Assembly (NCBI GenBank): GCA_963680875.1 | Contig: OY804585.1 | Location: forward strand, 41,647,414 to 41,711,413 | Length of the DNA: 64,000 bases | Source of the DNA: Bathymodiolus brooksi | Taxonomy: Eukaryota > Mollusca > Bivalvia > Mytilida > Modiolidae | Direction of reading: 5' to 3' | Shown: positions 1-11,094 of the stretch, piece by piece | Numbering within the stretch: the first letter of the stretch is position 1 | How the letters are laid out: each line of letters starts with the position of its first letter | Translations under genes and position numbers: made by a program | Notes under the pieces: generated by a model | Seen by the model: the letters and a program-made list of their open reading frames with translations, nothing else | The model's database searches: none | Told to the model about the DNA's origin: nothing

Positions 1-145
1 AATAATAGATAAACTTGTTGTATTATATAGTATCTGTGATAGCTAGACTAGATAATAGATAAAGTTGTTGTATTATATAGTATCTGTGATAGATAAACTA
101 GATAATAGATAAACTTGTTGTATTATATATTATCTGTGATAGATA

Positions 146-210
146 AACTAGATAATAGATAACCTTGTTATATTATATATTGTTGTATTGTATAGTATCC
201 GTGATAGGTA
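146..210 (+). repeat. 65-bp monomer with 15-bp internal duplication and a CpG
   Basis: The unit runs from AACTAG at 146 to the next AACTAG at 211, which is 65 bp. The extra 15 bp comes from a duplicated T-rich half: TTGTTATATTATATA is followed directly by TTGTTGTATTGTATA. The end is also changed, with TATCCGTGATAGGTA in place of TATCTGTGATAGATA, giving one CpG. Copies recur across the whole window, for example at about 855, 1625 and 2230 and in every HOR block. A second form of the same length ends in TATCTG and lacks the CpG, as near 3,240-3,290. Confidence 0.95.
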
Positions 211-260
211 AACTAGATAATAGATAAACCTGTTGTATTATATAGTATCTGTGATAGATA

Positions 261-310
261 AACTGAATAATAGATAAACTTGTTGTATTATATAGTATCT
301 GTGATAGATA
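261..310 (+). repeat. GAATAA-type 50-bp monomer
   Basis: It is identical in length to the standard unit, but AGATAA after AACT is replaced by GAATAA (two substitutions), which removes one WGATAR box. It usually follows the CpG-bearing 65-bp unit or another GAATAA unit, as at 2066-2115, 13,9 kb and 41,4 kb. This constant order is part of the higher-order repeat. Confidence 0.93.
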
Positions 311-360
311 AACTAGATAATAGATAAACTTGTTGTATTATATAGTATCTGTGATAGATA
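311..360 (+). repeat. Standard 50-bp monomer (reference copy)
   Basis: This copy, and the next at 361-410, shows the most common form. Positions 311-327 hold two AGATAA boxes (315-320 and 322-327). Positions 329-346 hold the T/G-rich half, TTGTTGTATTATATAG. Positions 352-361 hold TGATAG overlapping AGATAA into the next unit. The GATA half is itself made of shorter direct repeats read across the boundary: TAGATAAAC, TAGATAA, TAGATAAAC. This suggests the monomer grew from an ~8-bp GATA-type microsatellite joined to a T-rich segment. The 50-bp length is not a multiple of three, so the frame shifts at each copy. Confidence 0.97.
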
Positions 361-410
361 AACTAGATAATAGATAAACTTGTTGTATTATATAGTATCT
401 GTGATAGATA

Positions 411-459
411 AACTTGTCATATTATGTATTGTTGTATTGTATAGTATCTGTGATAGATA
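411..459 (+). repeat. 49-bp anchor monomer (TTGTCATATTATG type)
   Basis: It lacks the 16-bp TAGATAATAGATAAAC segment and carries a diverged 15-bp T-half duplication (50 - 16 + 15 = 49). Its distinctive TTGTCATATTATG makes it easy to find. Starts that I located: 411, 1075, 2487, 4601, 5530, 8090, 9534, 10448, 11997, 12676, 14525, 16374, 17883, 19177, 20306, 20985, 22834, 24683, 26192, 27486, 28085, 29264, 30773, 32067, 33196, 33825, 34938, 36612, 37241, 38254, 38883, 40177, 42026, 42890, 43819, 46183, 47047, 47976, 50588, 51502, 54451, 57213, 58127, 59676, 60355, 62204, 63068. Single-base variants occur at 17889 (T to G) and in the copies at 51502 and 58127 (TTATCATATT). Its spacings reveal the higher-order periods. 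Confidence 0.93.
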
Positions 460-1273
460 AACTAGATAATATATAAACTTGTTGTATTATATAGTATCTG
501 TGATAGATAAACTAGATAATAGATAAACTGTTTGCATTATATAGTATATGTGATAGATAAACTAGATAATAGATAAAATTGTTGTATTGTATAGTATCTG
601 TGATAGATAAACTAGATAATAGATAAACTTGTTGTATTATATATTATCTGTGATAGATAAACTAGATAATAGATAAACCTGTTGTTTTATATAGTATCTG
701 TGATAGATAAACTTAATAATAGATAAACCTGTTGTATTATATAGTATCTGTGATAGATAAACTGAATAATAGATAAACTTGTTGTATTATATAGTATCTG
801 TGATAGATAAACTAGATAATAGATAAACTTGTTGTATTATATAGTAACTGTGATAGATAAACTAGATAATAGATAAACTTGTTATATTATATATTGTTGT
901 ATTGCATAGTATCCGTGATAGGTAAACTAGATAATAGATAAACATGTTGTATTATATAGTATCTGTGATAGATAAACTGAATAATAGATAAACTTGTTGT
1001 ATTATATAGTATCTGTGATAGATAAACTAGATAATAGATAAACTTGTTGTATTATATAGTATCTGTTATAGATAAACTTGTCATATTATGTATTGTTGTA
1101 TTGTATAGTATCTGTGATAGATAAACTAGATAATATATAAACTTGTTGTATTATATAGTATCTGTGATAGATAAACTAGATAATAGATAAACTTGTTGTA
1201 TTATATAGTATATGTGATAGATAAACTAGATAATAGATAAAGTTGTTTTATTGTATAGTATCTGTGATAGATA

Positions 1274-1323
1274 AACTAGATAATAGATAAACCTGCTGTA
1301 TCATATAGTATCTGTGATAGATA
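1274..1323 (+). repeat. TGCTGTATCAT-type 50-bp monomer
   Basis: The T/G half reads CCTGCTGTATCATATAG instead of CTTGTTGTATTATATAG. It normally lies 5-6 units after the 49-bp anchor, for instance at 2,69x, 5,74x, 8,30x, 12,88x, 19,38x and 40,39x. It is one of the few places where the minus strand gains an ATG (complement of CAT), which explains the start of the spurious frame at 40188-40406. Confidence 0.9.
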
Positions 1324-1398
1324 AACTAGATAATAGATAAACTTGTTGTATTATATAGTATCTGTGATAGATAAACTAGATAATAGATAAACTTGTTG

Positions 1399-1410
1399 TA
1401 CTATATAGTA
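1399..1410. repeat. 12-bp perfect palindrome TACTATATAGTA in the ACTAT-type monomer
   Basis: A T-to-C change turns GTATTATATAGTAT into GTACTATATAGTAT and makes a perfect 12-bp inverted repeat. The standard monomer has a mismatch at this place. The ACTAT monomer typically precedes an AATCTTG monomer. It recurs in each module (2,81x, 5,85x, 8,42x, 9,96x, 12,99x, 40,50x) and is repeated two or three times at 54,77x-54,92x and 62,52x-62,59x. Confidence 0.88.
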
Positions 1411-1903
1411 TCTGTGATAGATAAACTAGATAATAGATAATCTTGTTGTATTATATAGTATCTGTGATAGATAAACTAGATAATAGATAAACTTGTTGTA
1501 TTATATAGTATCTGTAATAGCTAGACTAGATAATAGATAAAATTGTTGTATTATATAGTATCTGTGATAGATATACTAGATAATAGATAAACTTGTTGTA
1601 TTATATATTATCTCTGATAGATAAACTAGATAATAGATAACCTTGTTATATTATATATTGTTGTATTGTATAGTATCCGTGATAGGTAAACTAGATAATA
1701 GATAAACCTGTTGTATTATATAGTATCTGTGATAGATAAACTGAATAATAGATAAACTTGTTGTATTATATAGTATCTGTGATAGATAAACTAGATAATA
1801 GATAAACCTGTTGTATTATATAGTATCTGTGATAGAAAAACTAGATAATAGATAAACTTGTTCTATTATATATTGTTGTATTGTATAGTATCTGTGATAG
1901 ATA

Positions 1904-1956
1904 AACTAAATAATAGATAAACCTGTTGTTGTATTATATATTATCTGTGATAGATC
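1904..1956 (+). repeat. 53-bp monomer with GTT insertion
   Basis: AACTAAATAATAG replaces AACTAGATAATAG, and the T/G half has one extra GTT (CTGTTGTTGTATTAT). AACT-to-AACT length is 53 bp. The unit ends in TATTATCTG rather than TAGTATCTG. It recurs next to 65-bp units, at 3,290, 6,360, 6,990, 10,905, 13,480, 40,978, 45,135, 48,805, 53,400 and 61,155 among others. At 49,44x-49,54x and 56,06x-56,16x it is doubled. Confidence 0.92.
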
Positions 1957-2985
1957 AACTAGATAATAGATAAACTTGTTATATTATATATTGTTGTATT
2001 GTATAGTATCCGTGATAGGTAAACTAGATAATAGATAAACATGTTGTATTATATAGTATCTGTGATAGATAAACTGAATAATAGATAAACTTGTTGTATT
2101 ATATAGTATCTGTGATAGCTAGACTAGATAATAGATAAAGTTGTTGTATTATATAGTATCTGTGATAGATAAACTAGATAATAGATAAACTTGTTGTATT
2201 ATATATTATCTGTGATAGATAAACTAGATAATAGATAACCTTGTTATATTATATATTGTTGTATTGTATAGTATCCGTGATAGGTAAACTAGATAATAGA
2301 TAAACCTGTTGTATTATATAGTATCTGTGATAGATAAACTGAATAATAGATAAACTTGTTGTATTATATAGTATCTGTGATAGATAAACTAGATAATAGA
2401 TAAACTTGTTGTATTATATAGTATCTGTGATAGATAAACTAGATAATAGATAAACTTGTTGTATTATATAGTATCTGTGATAGATAAACTTGTCATATTA
2501 TGTATTGTTGTATTGTATAGTATCTGTGATAGATAAACTAGATAATATATAAACTTGTTGTATTATATAGTATCTGTGATAGATAAACTAGATAATAGAT
2601 AAACTGTTTGCATTATATAGTATATGTGATAGATAAACTAGATAATAGATAAAATTGTTGTATTGTATAGTATCTGTGATAGATAAACTAGATAATAGAT
2701 AAACCTGCTGTATCATATAGTATCTGTGATAGATAAACTAGATAATAGATAAACTTGTTGTATTATATAGTATCTGTGATAGATAAACTAGATAATAGAT
2801 AAACTTGTTGTACTATATAGTATCTGTGATAGATAAACTACATAATAGATAATCTTGTTGTATTATATAGTATCTGTGATAGATAAACTAGATAATAGAT
2901 AAACTTGTTGTATTATATAGTATCTGTGATAGATAAACTAGATAATAGATAAACTTGTTGTATTACATAGTATCTGTGATAGATA

Positions 2986-3019
2986 AACCTGTTATATTGT
3001 ATAGTATCTGTGATAGATA
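2986..3019 (+). repeat. 34-bp deleted monomer
   Basis: The unit reads AACCTGTTATATTG to the next AACTAG, 34 bp in all. It has lost 16 bp (TAGATAATAGATAAAC) between two TAGATAAAC direct repeats, the footprint expected of slipped pairing or unequal exchange. It nearly always follows a TATTACATAG monomer (here 2936-2985), as at ~10,597, ~13,174, ~15,024, ~21,484, ~23,333, ~40,676, ~44,833, ~51,650, ~53,099, ~58,276 and ~60,854. At 6,72x, 49,16x and 55,79x the same neighbour is followed by a full-length unit instead. Confidence 0.92.
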
Positions 3020-3555
3020 AACTAGATAATAGATAAAGTTGTTGCATTGTATAGTATCTGTGATAGATAAACTAGATAATATATAAACTTGTTGTATTAT
3101 ATAGTATCTGTGATAGATAAACTAGATAATAGATAAACTTGTTATATTATATAGTATCTGTTATAGATAAACTAGATAATAGATAAACCTGTTGGTGTAT
3201 TATATATTATCTGTGATAGATAAACTAGATAATAGATAAACTTGTTATATTATATATTGTTGTATTGTATAGTATCTGTGATAGATAAACTAAATAATAG
3301 ATAAACCTGTTGTTGTATTATATATTATCTGTGATAGATAAACTAGATAATAGATAAACTTGTTATATTATATATTGTTGTATTGTATAGTATCCGTGAT
3401 AGGTAAACTAGATAATAGATAAACCTGTTGTATTATATAGTATCTGTGATAGATAAACTGAATAATAGATAAACTTGTTGTATTATATAGTATCTGTGAT
3501 AGATAAACTAGATAATAGATAAACCTGTTGTATTATATAGTATCTGTGATAGCTA

Positions 3556-3605
3556 GACTAGATAATAGATAAACCTGTTATATTATATAGTATCTGTGAT
3601 AGATA
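3556..3605 (+). repeat. GCTAGAC-type 50-bp monomer
   Basis: The junction TAGATAAACTAG is changed to TAGCTAGACTAG by two substitutions. This places two CTAG tetramers four bases apart and removes a GATA box. It recurs once or more per HOR module, at 29, 1515, 2129, 3977, 4282 and so on. Subtypes with GCTAGACCAG (11,681; 19,990; 32,88x; 36,28x; 37,93x; 52,73x; 59,36x) or GATTGCTAG (8,631; 10,076; 51,129; 57,754) mark related segments. Confidence 0.9.
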
Positions 3606-6600
3606 AACTAGATAATAGATAAACTTGTTATATTATATATTATTAGTGATAGATAAACTAGATAATAGATAAACCTGTTGTATTATATAGTATCTGTGAT
3701 AGATAAACTGAATAATAGATAAACCTGTTGTATTATATAGTATCTGTGATAGATAAACTGAATAATAGATAAACCTGTTGTATTATATAGTATCTGTGAT
3801 AGATAAACTAGATAATAGATAAACTTGTTATATTATATATTGTTGTATTGTATAGTATCCGTGATAGGTAAACTAGATAATAGATAAACATGTTGTATTA
3901 TATAGTATCTGTGATAGATAAGCTGAATAATAGATAAACTTGTTGTATTATATAGTATCTGTGATAGCTAGACTAGATAATAGATAAAGTTGTTGTATTA
4001 TATAGTATCTGTGATAGATAAACTAAATAATAGATAAACTTGTTGTATTATATATTATCTGTGATAGATAAACTAGATAATAGATAACCTTGTTATATTA
4101 TATATTGTTGTATTGTATAGTATCCGTGATAGGTAAACTAGATAATAGATAAACCTGTTGTATTATATAGTATCTGTGATAGATAAACTGAATAATAGAT
4201 AAACTTGTTGTATTATATAGTATCTGTGATAGATAAACTAGATAATAGATAAACTTGTTGTATTATATAGTATCTGTGATAGCTAGACTAGATAATAGAT
4301 AAAATTGATGTATTATATAGTATCTGTGATAGATATACTAGATAACAGATAAACTTGTTGTATTATATATTATCTGTGATAGATAAACTAGATAATAGAT
4401 AACCTTGTTATATTATATATTGTTGTATTGTATAGTATCCGTGATAGGTAAACTAGATAATAGATAAACATGTTGTATTATATAGTATCTGTGATAGATA
4501 AACTGAATAATAGATAAACTTGTTGTATTATATAGTATCTGTGATAGATAAACTAGATAATAGATAAACTTGTTGTATTATATAGTATCTGTTATAGATA
4601 AACTTGTCATATTATGTATTGTTGTATTGTATAGTATCTGTGATAGATAAACTAGATAATAGATAAACTTGTTGTATTATATAGTATATGTGATAGCTAG
4701 ACTAGATAATAGATAAACCTGTTATATTATATAGTATCTGTGATAGATAAACTAGATAATAGATAAACTTGTTGTATTATATATTATCTGTGATAGATAA
4801 ACTAGATAATAGATAAACTTGTTATATTATATATTGTTGTATTGTATAGTATCCGTGATAGGTAAACTAGATAATAGATAAACCTGTTGTATTATATAGT
4901 ATCTGTGATAGATAAACTGAATAATAGATAAACTTGTTGTATTATATAGTATCTGTGATAGATAAACTAGAAAATAGATAAACTTGTTGTATTATATAGT
5001 ATCTGTGATAGCTAGACTAGATAATAGATAAACCTGTTATATTATATAGTATCTGTGATAGATAAACTAGATAATAGATAAACTTGTTGTATTATATATT
5101 ATCTGTGATAGATAAACTAGATAATAGATAAACCTGTTGTATTATATAGTATCTGTGATAGATAAACTGAATAATAGATAAACCTGTTGTATTATATAGT
5201 ATCTGTGATAGATAAACTGAATAATAGACAAACTTGTTGTATTATATAGTATCTGTGATAGATAAACTAGATAATAGATAAACTTGTTGTATTATATAGT
5301 AACTGTGATAGATAAACTAGATAATAGATAAACTTGTTATGTTATATATTGTTGTATTGTATAGTATCCGTGATAGGTAAACTAGATAATAGATAAACAT
5401 GTTGTATTATATAGTATCTGTGATAGATAAACTGAATAATAGATAAACTTGTTGTATTATATAGTATCTGTGATAGATAAACTAGATAATAGATAAACTT
5501 GTTGTATTATATAGTATCTGTTATAGATAAACTTGTCATATTATGTATTGTTGTATTGTATAGTATCTGTGATAGATAAACTAGATAATATATAAACTTG
5601 TTGTATTATATAGTATCTGTGATAGATAAACTAGATAATAGATAAACTTGTTGTATTATATAGTATATGTGATAGATAAACTAGATAATAGATAAAGTTG
5701 TTTTATTGTATAGTATCTGTGATAGATAAACTAGATAATAGATAAACCTGCTGTATCATATAGTATCTGTGATAGATAAACTAGATAATAGATAAACTTG
5801 TTGTATTATATAGTATCTGTGATAGATAAACTAGATAATAGATAAACTTGTTGTACTATATAGTATCTGTGATAGATAAACTAGATAATAGATAATCTTG
5901 TTGTATTATATAGTATCTGTGATAGATAAACTAGATAATAGATAAACTTGTTGTATTATATAGTATCTGTAATAGCTAGACTAGATAATAGATAAAATTG
6001 TTGTATTATATAGTATCTGTGATAGATATACTAGATAATAGATAAACTTGTTGTATTATATATTATCTCTGATAGATAAACTAGATAATAGATAACCTTG
6101 TTATATTATATATTGTTGTATTGTATAGTATCCGTGATAGGTAAACTAGATAATAGATAAACCTGTTGTATTATATAGTATCTGTGATAGATAAACTGAA
6201 TAATAGATAAACTTGTTGTATTATATAGTATCTGTGATAGATAAACTAGATAATAGATAAACCTGTTGTATTATATAGTATCTGTGATAGAAAAACTAGA
6301 TAATAGATAAACTTGTTCTATTATATATTGTTCTATTGTATAGTATCTGTGATAGATAAACTAAATAATAGATAAACCTGTTGTTGTATTATATATTATC
6401 TGTGATAGATCAACTAGATAATAGATAAACTTGTTATATTATATATTGTTGTATTGTATAGTATCCGTGATAGGTAAACTAGATAATAGATAAACCTGTT
6501 GTATTATATAGTATCTGTGATAGATAAACTAGATAATAGATAAACTTGTTGTACTATATAGTATCTGTGATAGATAAACTACATAATAGATAATCTTGTT

Positions 6601-7429
6601 GTATTATATAGTATCTGTGATAAATAAACTAGATAGTAGATAAACTTGTTGTATTATATAGTATCTGTGATAGATAAACTAGATAATAAATAAACTTGTT
6701 GTATTACATAGTATCTGTGATAGATAAACTAGATAATAGATAAACCTGTTATATTGTATAGTATCTGTGATAGATGAACTAGATAATAGATAAAGTTGTT
6801 GCATTGTATAGTATCTGTGATAGATAAACTAGATAATATATAAACTTGTTGTATTATATAGTATCTGGTATAGATAAACTAGATAATAGATAAACCTGTT
6901 GTATTATATAGTATCTGTGATAGAAAAACTAGATAATAGATAAACTTGTTCTATTATATATTGTTGTATTGTATAGTATCTGTGATAGATAAACTAAATA
7001 ATAGATAAACCTGTTGTTGTATTATATATTATCTGTGATAGATAAACTAGATAATAGATAAACTTGTTATATTATATATTGTTGTATTGTATAGTATCCG
7101 TGATAGGTAAACTAGATAATAGATAAACCTGTTGTATTATATAGTATCGGTGATAGATAAACTGAATAATAGATAAACTTGTTGTATTATATAGTATCTG
7201 TGATAGATAAACTAGATAATAGATAAACTTGTTGTATTATATAGTATCTGTGATAGCTAGACTAGATAATAGATAAACCTGTTATATTATATAGTATCTG
7301 TGATAGATAAACTAGATAATAGATAAACTTGTTGTATTATATATTATCTGTGATAGATAAACTAGATAATAGATAAACTTGTTGTATTATATAGTATCTG
7401 TGATAGATAAACTGAATAATAGATAAACC

Positions 7430-8873
7430 TGTTGTATTATATAGTATCTGTGATAGATAAACTGAATAATAGATAAACTTGTTGTATTATATAGTATCTG
7501 TGATAGATAAACTAGATAATAGATAAACTTGTTGTATTATATAGTATCTGTGATAGATAAACTAGATAATAGATAAACTTGTTATATTATATATTGTTGT
7601 ATTGTATAGTATCCGTGATAGGTAAACTAGATAATAGATAAACATGTTGTATTATATAGTATCTGTGATAGATAAACTGAATAATAGATAAACTTGTTGT
7701 ATTATATAGTATCTGTGATAGATAAACTAGATAATAGATAAACTTGTTGTATTATATAGTATCTGTGATAGCTAGACTAGATAATAGATAAAGTTGTTGT
7801 ATTATATAGTATTTGTGATAGATAAACTAGATAATAGATAAACTTGTTGTATTATATATTATCTGTGATAGATAAACTAGATAATAGATAACCTTGTTAT
7901 ATTATATATTGTTGTATTATATAGTATCTGTGATAGATAAACTAGATAATAGATAAACTTGTTGTATTATATAGTATCTGTGATAGATAAACTGAATAAT
8001 AGATAAACTTGTTGTATTATATAGTATCTGTGATAGATAAACTAGATAATAGATAAACTTGTTGTATTATATAGTATCTGTGATAGATAAACTTGTCATA
8101 TTATGTATTGTTGTATTGTATAGTATCTGTGATAGATAAACTAGATAATATATAAACTTGTTGTATTATATAGTATCTGTGATAGATAAACTAGATAATA
8201 GATAAACTTGTTGTATTATATAGTATATGTGATAGATAAACTAGATAATAGATAAATTTGTTGTATTGTATAGTATCTGTGATAGATAAACTAGATAATA
8301 GATAAACCTGCTGTATCATATAGTATCTGTGATAGATAAACTAGATAATAGATAAACTTGTTGTATTATATAGTATCTGTGATAGATAAACTAGATAATA
8401 GATAAACTTGTTGTACTATATAGTATCTGTGATAGATAAACTAGATAATAGATAATCTTGTTGTATTATATAGTATCTGTGATAGATAAACTAGATAATA
8501 GATAAACTTGTTGTACTATATAGTATCTGTGATAGATAAACTAGATAATAGATAATCTTGTTGTATTATATAGTATCTGTGATAGATAAACTAGATAATA
8601 GATAAACTTGTTGTATTATATAGTATCTGTGATTGCTAGACTAGATAATAGATAAAATTGTTGTATTATATAGTATCTGTGATAGATATACTAGATAATA
8701 GATAAACTTGTTGTATTATATATTATCTGTGATAGATAAACTAGATAATAGATAACCTTGTTATATTATATATTGTTGTATTGTATAGTATCCGTGATAG
8801 GTAAACTAGATAATAGATAAACATGTTGTATTATATAGTATCTGTGATAGATAAACTGAATAATAGATAAAAT
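7430..8873. repeat. 1,444-bp tandem duplication, copy 1
   Basis: It matches the following 1,444 bp. Markers at identical offset are the anchor 8,090 with 9,534, the private GTATTTGTGATAG at 7,811 with 9,255, and GATTGCTAG at ~8,631 with ~10,075. The left break is at about 7,428, where AAACC (copy 1 side) and AAAAT (copy 2 side) differ. One visible difference is AGATAAATT in copy 1 (~8,250) against AGATACATT in copy 2 (~9,696). Confidence 0.85.
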
Positions 8874-10351
8874 TGTTGTATTATATAGTATCTGTGATAG
8901 ATAAACTGAATAATAGATAAACTTGTTGTATTATATAGTATCTGTGATAGATAAACTAGATAATAGATAAACTTGTTGTATTATATAGTATCTGTGATAG
9001 ATAAACTAGATAATAGATAAACTTGTTATATTATATATTGTTGTATTGTATAGTATCCGTGATAGGTAAACTAGATAATAGATAAACATGTTGTATTATA
9101 TAGTATCTGTGATAGATAAACTGAATAATAGATAAACTTGTTGTATTATATAGTATCTGTGATAGATAAACTAGATAATAGATAAACTTGTTGTATTATA
9201 TAGTATCTGTGATAGCTAGACTAGATAATAGATAAAGTTGTTGTATTATATAGTATTTGTGATAGATAAACTAGATAATAGATAAACTTGTTGTATTATA
9301 TATTATCTGTGATAGATAAACTAGATAATAGATAACCTTGTTATATTATATATTGTTGTATTATATAGTATCTGTGATAGATAAACTAGATAATAGATAA
9401 ACTTGTTGTATTATATAGTATCTGTGATAGATAAACTGAATAATAGATAAACTTGTTGTATTATATAGTATCTGTGATAGATAAACTAGATAATAGATAA
9501 ACTTGTTGTATTATATAGTATCTGTGATAGATAAACTTGTCATATTATGTATTGTTGTATTGTATAGTATCTGTGATAGATAAACTAGATAATATATAAA
9601 CTTGTTGTATTATATAGTATCTGTGATAGATAAACTAGATAATAGATAAACTTGTTGTATTATATAGTATATGTGATAGATAAACTAGATAATAGATACA
9701 TTTGTTGTATTGTATGGTATCTGTGATAGATAAACTAGATAATAGATAAACCTGCTGTATCATATAGTATCTGTGATAGATAAACTAGATAATAGATAAA
9801 CTTGTTGTATTATATAGTATCTGTGATAGATAAACTAGATAATAGATAAACTTGTTGTACTATATAGTATCTGTGATAGATAAACTAGATAATAGATAAT
9901 CTTGTTGTATTATATAGTATCTGTGATAGATAAACTAGATAATAGATAAACTTGTTGTACTATATAGTATCTGTGATAGATAAACTAGATAATAGATAAT
10001 CTTGTTGTATTATATAGTATCTGTGATAGATAAACTAGATAATAGATAAACTTGTTGTATTATATAGTATCTGTGATTGCTAGACTAGATAATAGATAAA
10101 ATTGTTGTATTATATAGTATCTGTGATAGATATACTAGATAATAGATAAACTTGTTGTATTATATATTATCTGTGATAGATAAACTAGATAATAGATAAC
10201 CTTGTTATATTATATATTGTTGTATTGTATAGTATCCGTGATAGGTAAACTAGATAATAGATAAACATGTTGTATTATATAGTATCTGTGATAGATAAAC
10301 TGAATAATAGATAAAATTGTTGTATTATATAGTATCTGTGATAGATAAACT
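8874..10351. repeat. 1,444-bp tandem duplication, copy 2
   Basis: This copy continues to about 10,351, where AACTAG here replaces AACTGA in the upstream counterpart at 8,908. From 9,534 the sequence also matches 57,213 onward at offset 47,679. The 50.6 kb and 57.2 kb relatives have only one copy of this 1,444-bp segment, so the duplication is likely local to this place. Confidence 0.83.
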
Positions 10352-11094
10352 AGATAATAGATAAACTTGTTGTATTATATAGTATCTGTGATAGATAAAC
10401 TAGATAATAGATAAACTTGTTGTATTATATAGTATCTGTGATAGATAAACTTGTCATATTATGTATTGTTGTATTGTATAGTATCTGTGATAGATAAACT
10501 AGATAATATATAAACTTGTTGTATTATATAGTATCTGTGATAGATAAACTAGATAATAGATAAACTTGTTGTATTACATAGTATCTGTGATAGATAAACC
10601 TGTTATATTGTATAGTATCTGTGATAGATAAACTAGATAATAGATAAAGTTGTTGCATTGTATAGTATCTGTGATAGATAAACTAGATAATATATAAACT
10701 TGTTGTATTATATAGTATCTGTGATAGATAAACTAGATAATAGATAAACTTGTTATATTATATAGTATCTGTTATAGATAAACTAGATAATAGATAAACC
10801 TACTGTTGTATTATATATTATCTTTGATAGATAAACTAGATAATAGATAAACTTGTTATATTATATATTGTTGTATTGTATAGTATCTGTGATAGATAAA
10901 CTAAATAATAGATAAACCTGTTGTTGTATTATATATTATCTGTGATAGATAAACTAGATAATAGATAAACTTGTTATATTATATATTGTTGTATTGTATA
11001 GTATCCGTGATAGGTAAACTAGATAATAGATAAACCTGTTGTATTATATAGTATCTGTGATAGATAAACTGAATAATAGATAAACTTGTTGTAT

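Larger units (their letters stand above)
1..2486. repeat. Left segment; tandem copy with offset 2,076 and paralogy to 5.06-6.50 kb
   Basis: Bases 1 to about 630 match 2,077 to about 2,706 (anchor 411 pairs with 2,487; the TTTGCATTATATAG unit at ~531 pairs with ~2,607). From about 600 to 2,040 the sequence follows 5,055-6,495 at offset 4,455. Anchor 1,075 pairs with 5,530, and the rare TAACTG at 845 pairs with 5,300. The start of the array is outside the window. No non-satellite sequence is present. Confidence 0.85.
2487..11094. repeat. First pass of the super-repeat
   Basis: Bases 2,487 to about 4,280 match 40,177 to ~42,020 (offset 37,690, then 37,740 after a one-monomer difference), including the rare GTTGGTG insertion at 3,191 and 40,881. 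From 4,282 the offset becomes 38,289 (rare AAATTGATG and AACAGATAAAC variants at ~4,311-4,350 and ~42,590-42,640), so this copy lacks about 549 bp present at 42 kb. From about 6,250 the better match is 48.7 kb (offset 42,446; shared AGAAAAACTAG and TTCTATTATAT units). Satellite only. Confidence 0.8.

Noticed and set aside
146..210. CENP-B box in the CpG-bearing unit.
   Set aside because: The TATCCGTGATAGG segment lacks the TTCG...CGGG pattern of the CENP-B box. No match was found in any monomer class.
311..360. TATA-box promoters and TTGTTG/TATTAT bacterial-type promoter in each monomer.
   Set aside because: Such matches are expected by chance in 78% A+T sequence and recur in every unit with no gene downstream. 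Transcription cannot be judged from sequence.
6680..6700. Polyadenylation signal AATAAA (also near 36,985, 49,132 and 55,756).
   Set aside because: It arises from a single G-to-A change in GATAATAGATAAAC and has no gene upstream.
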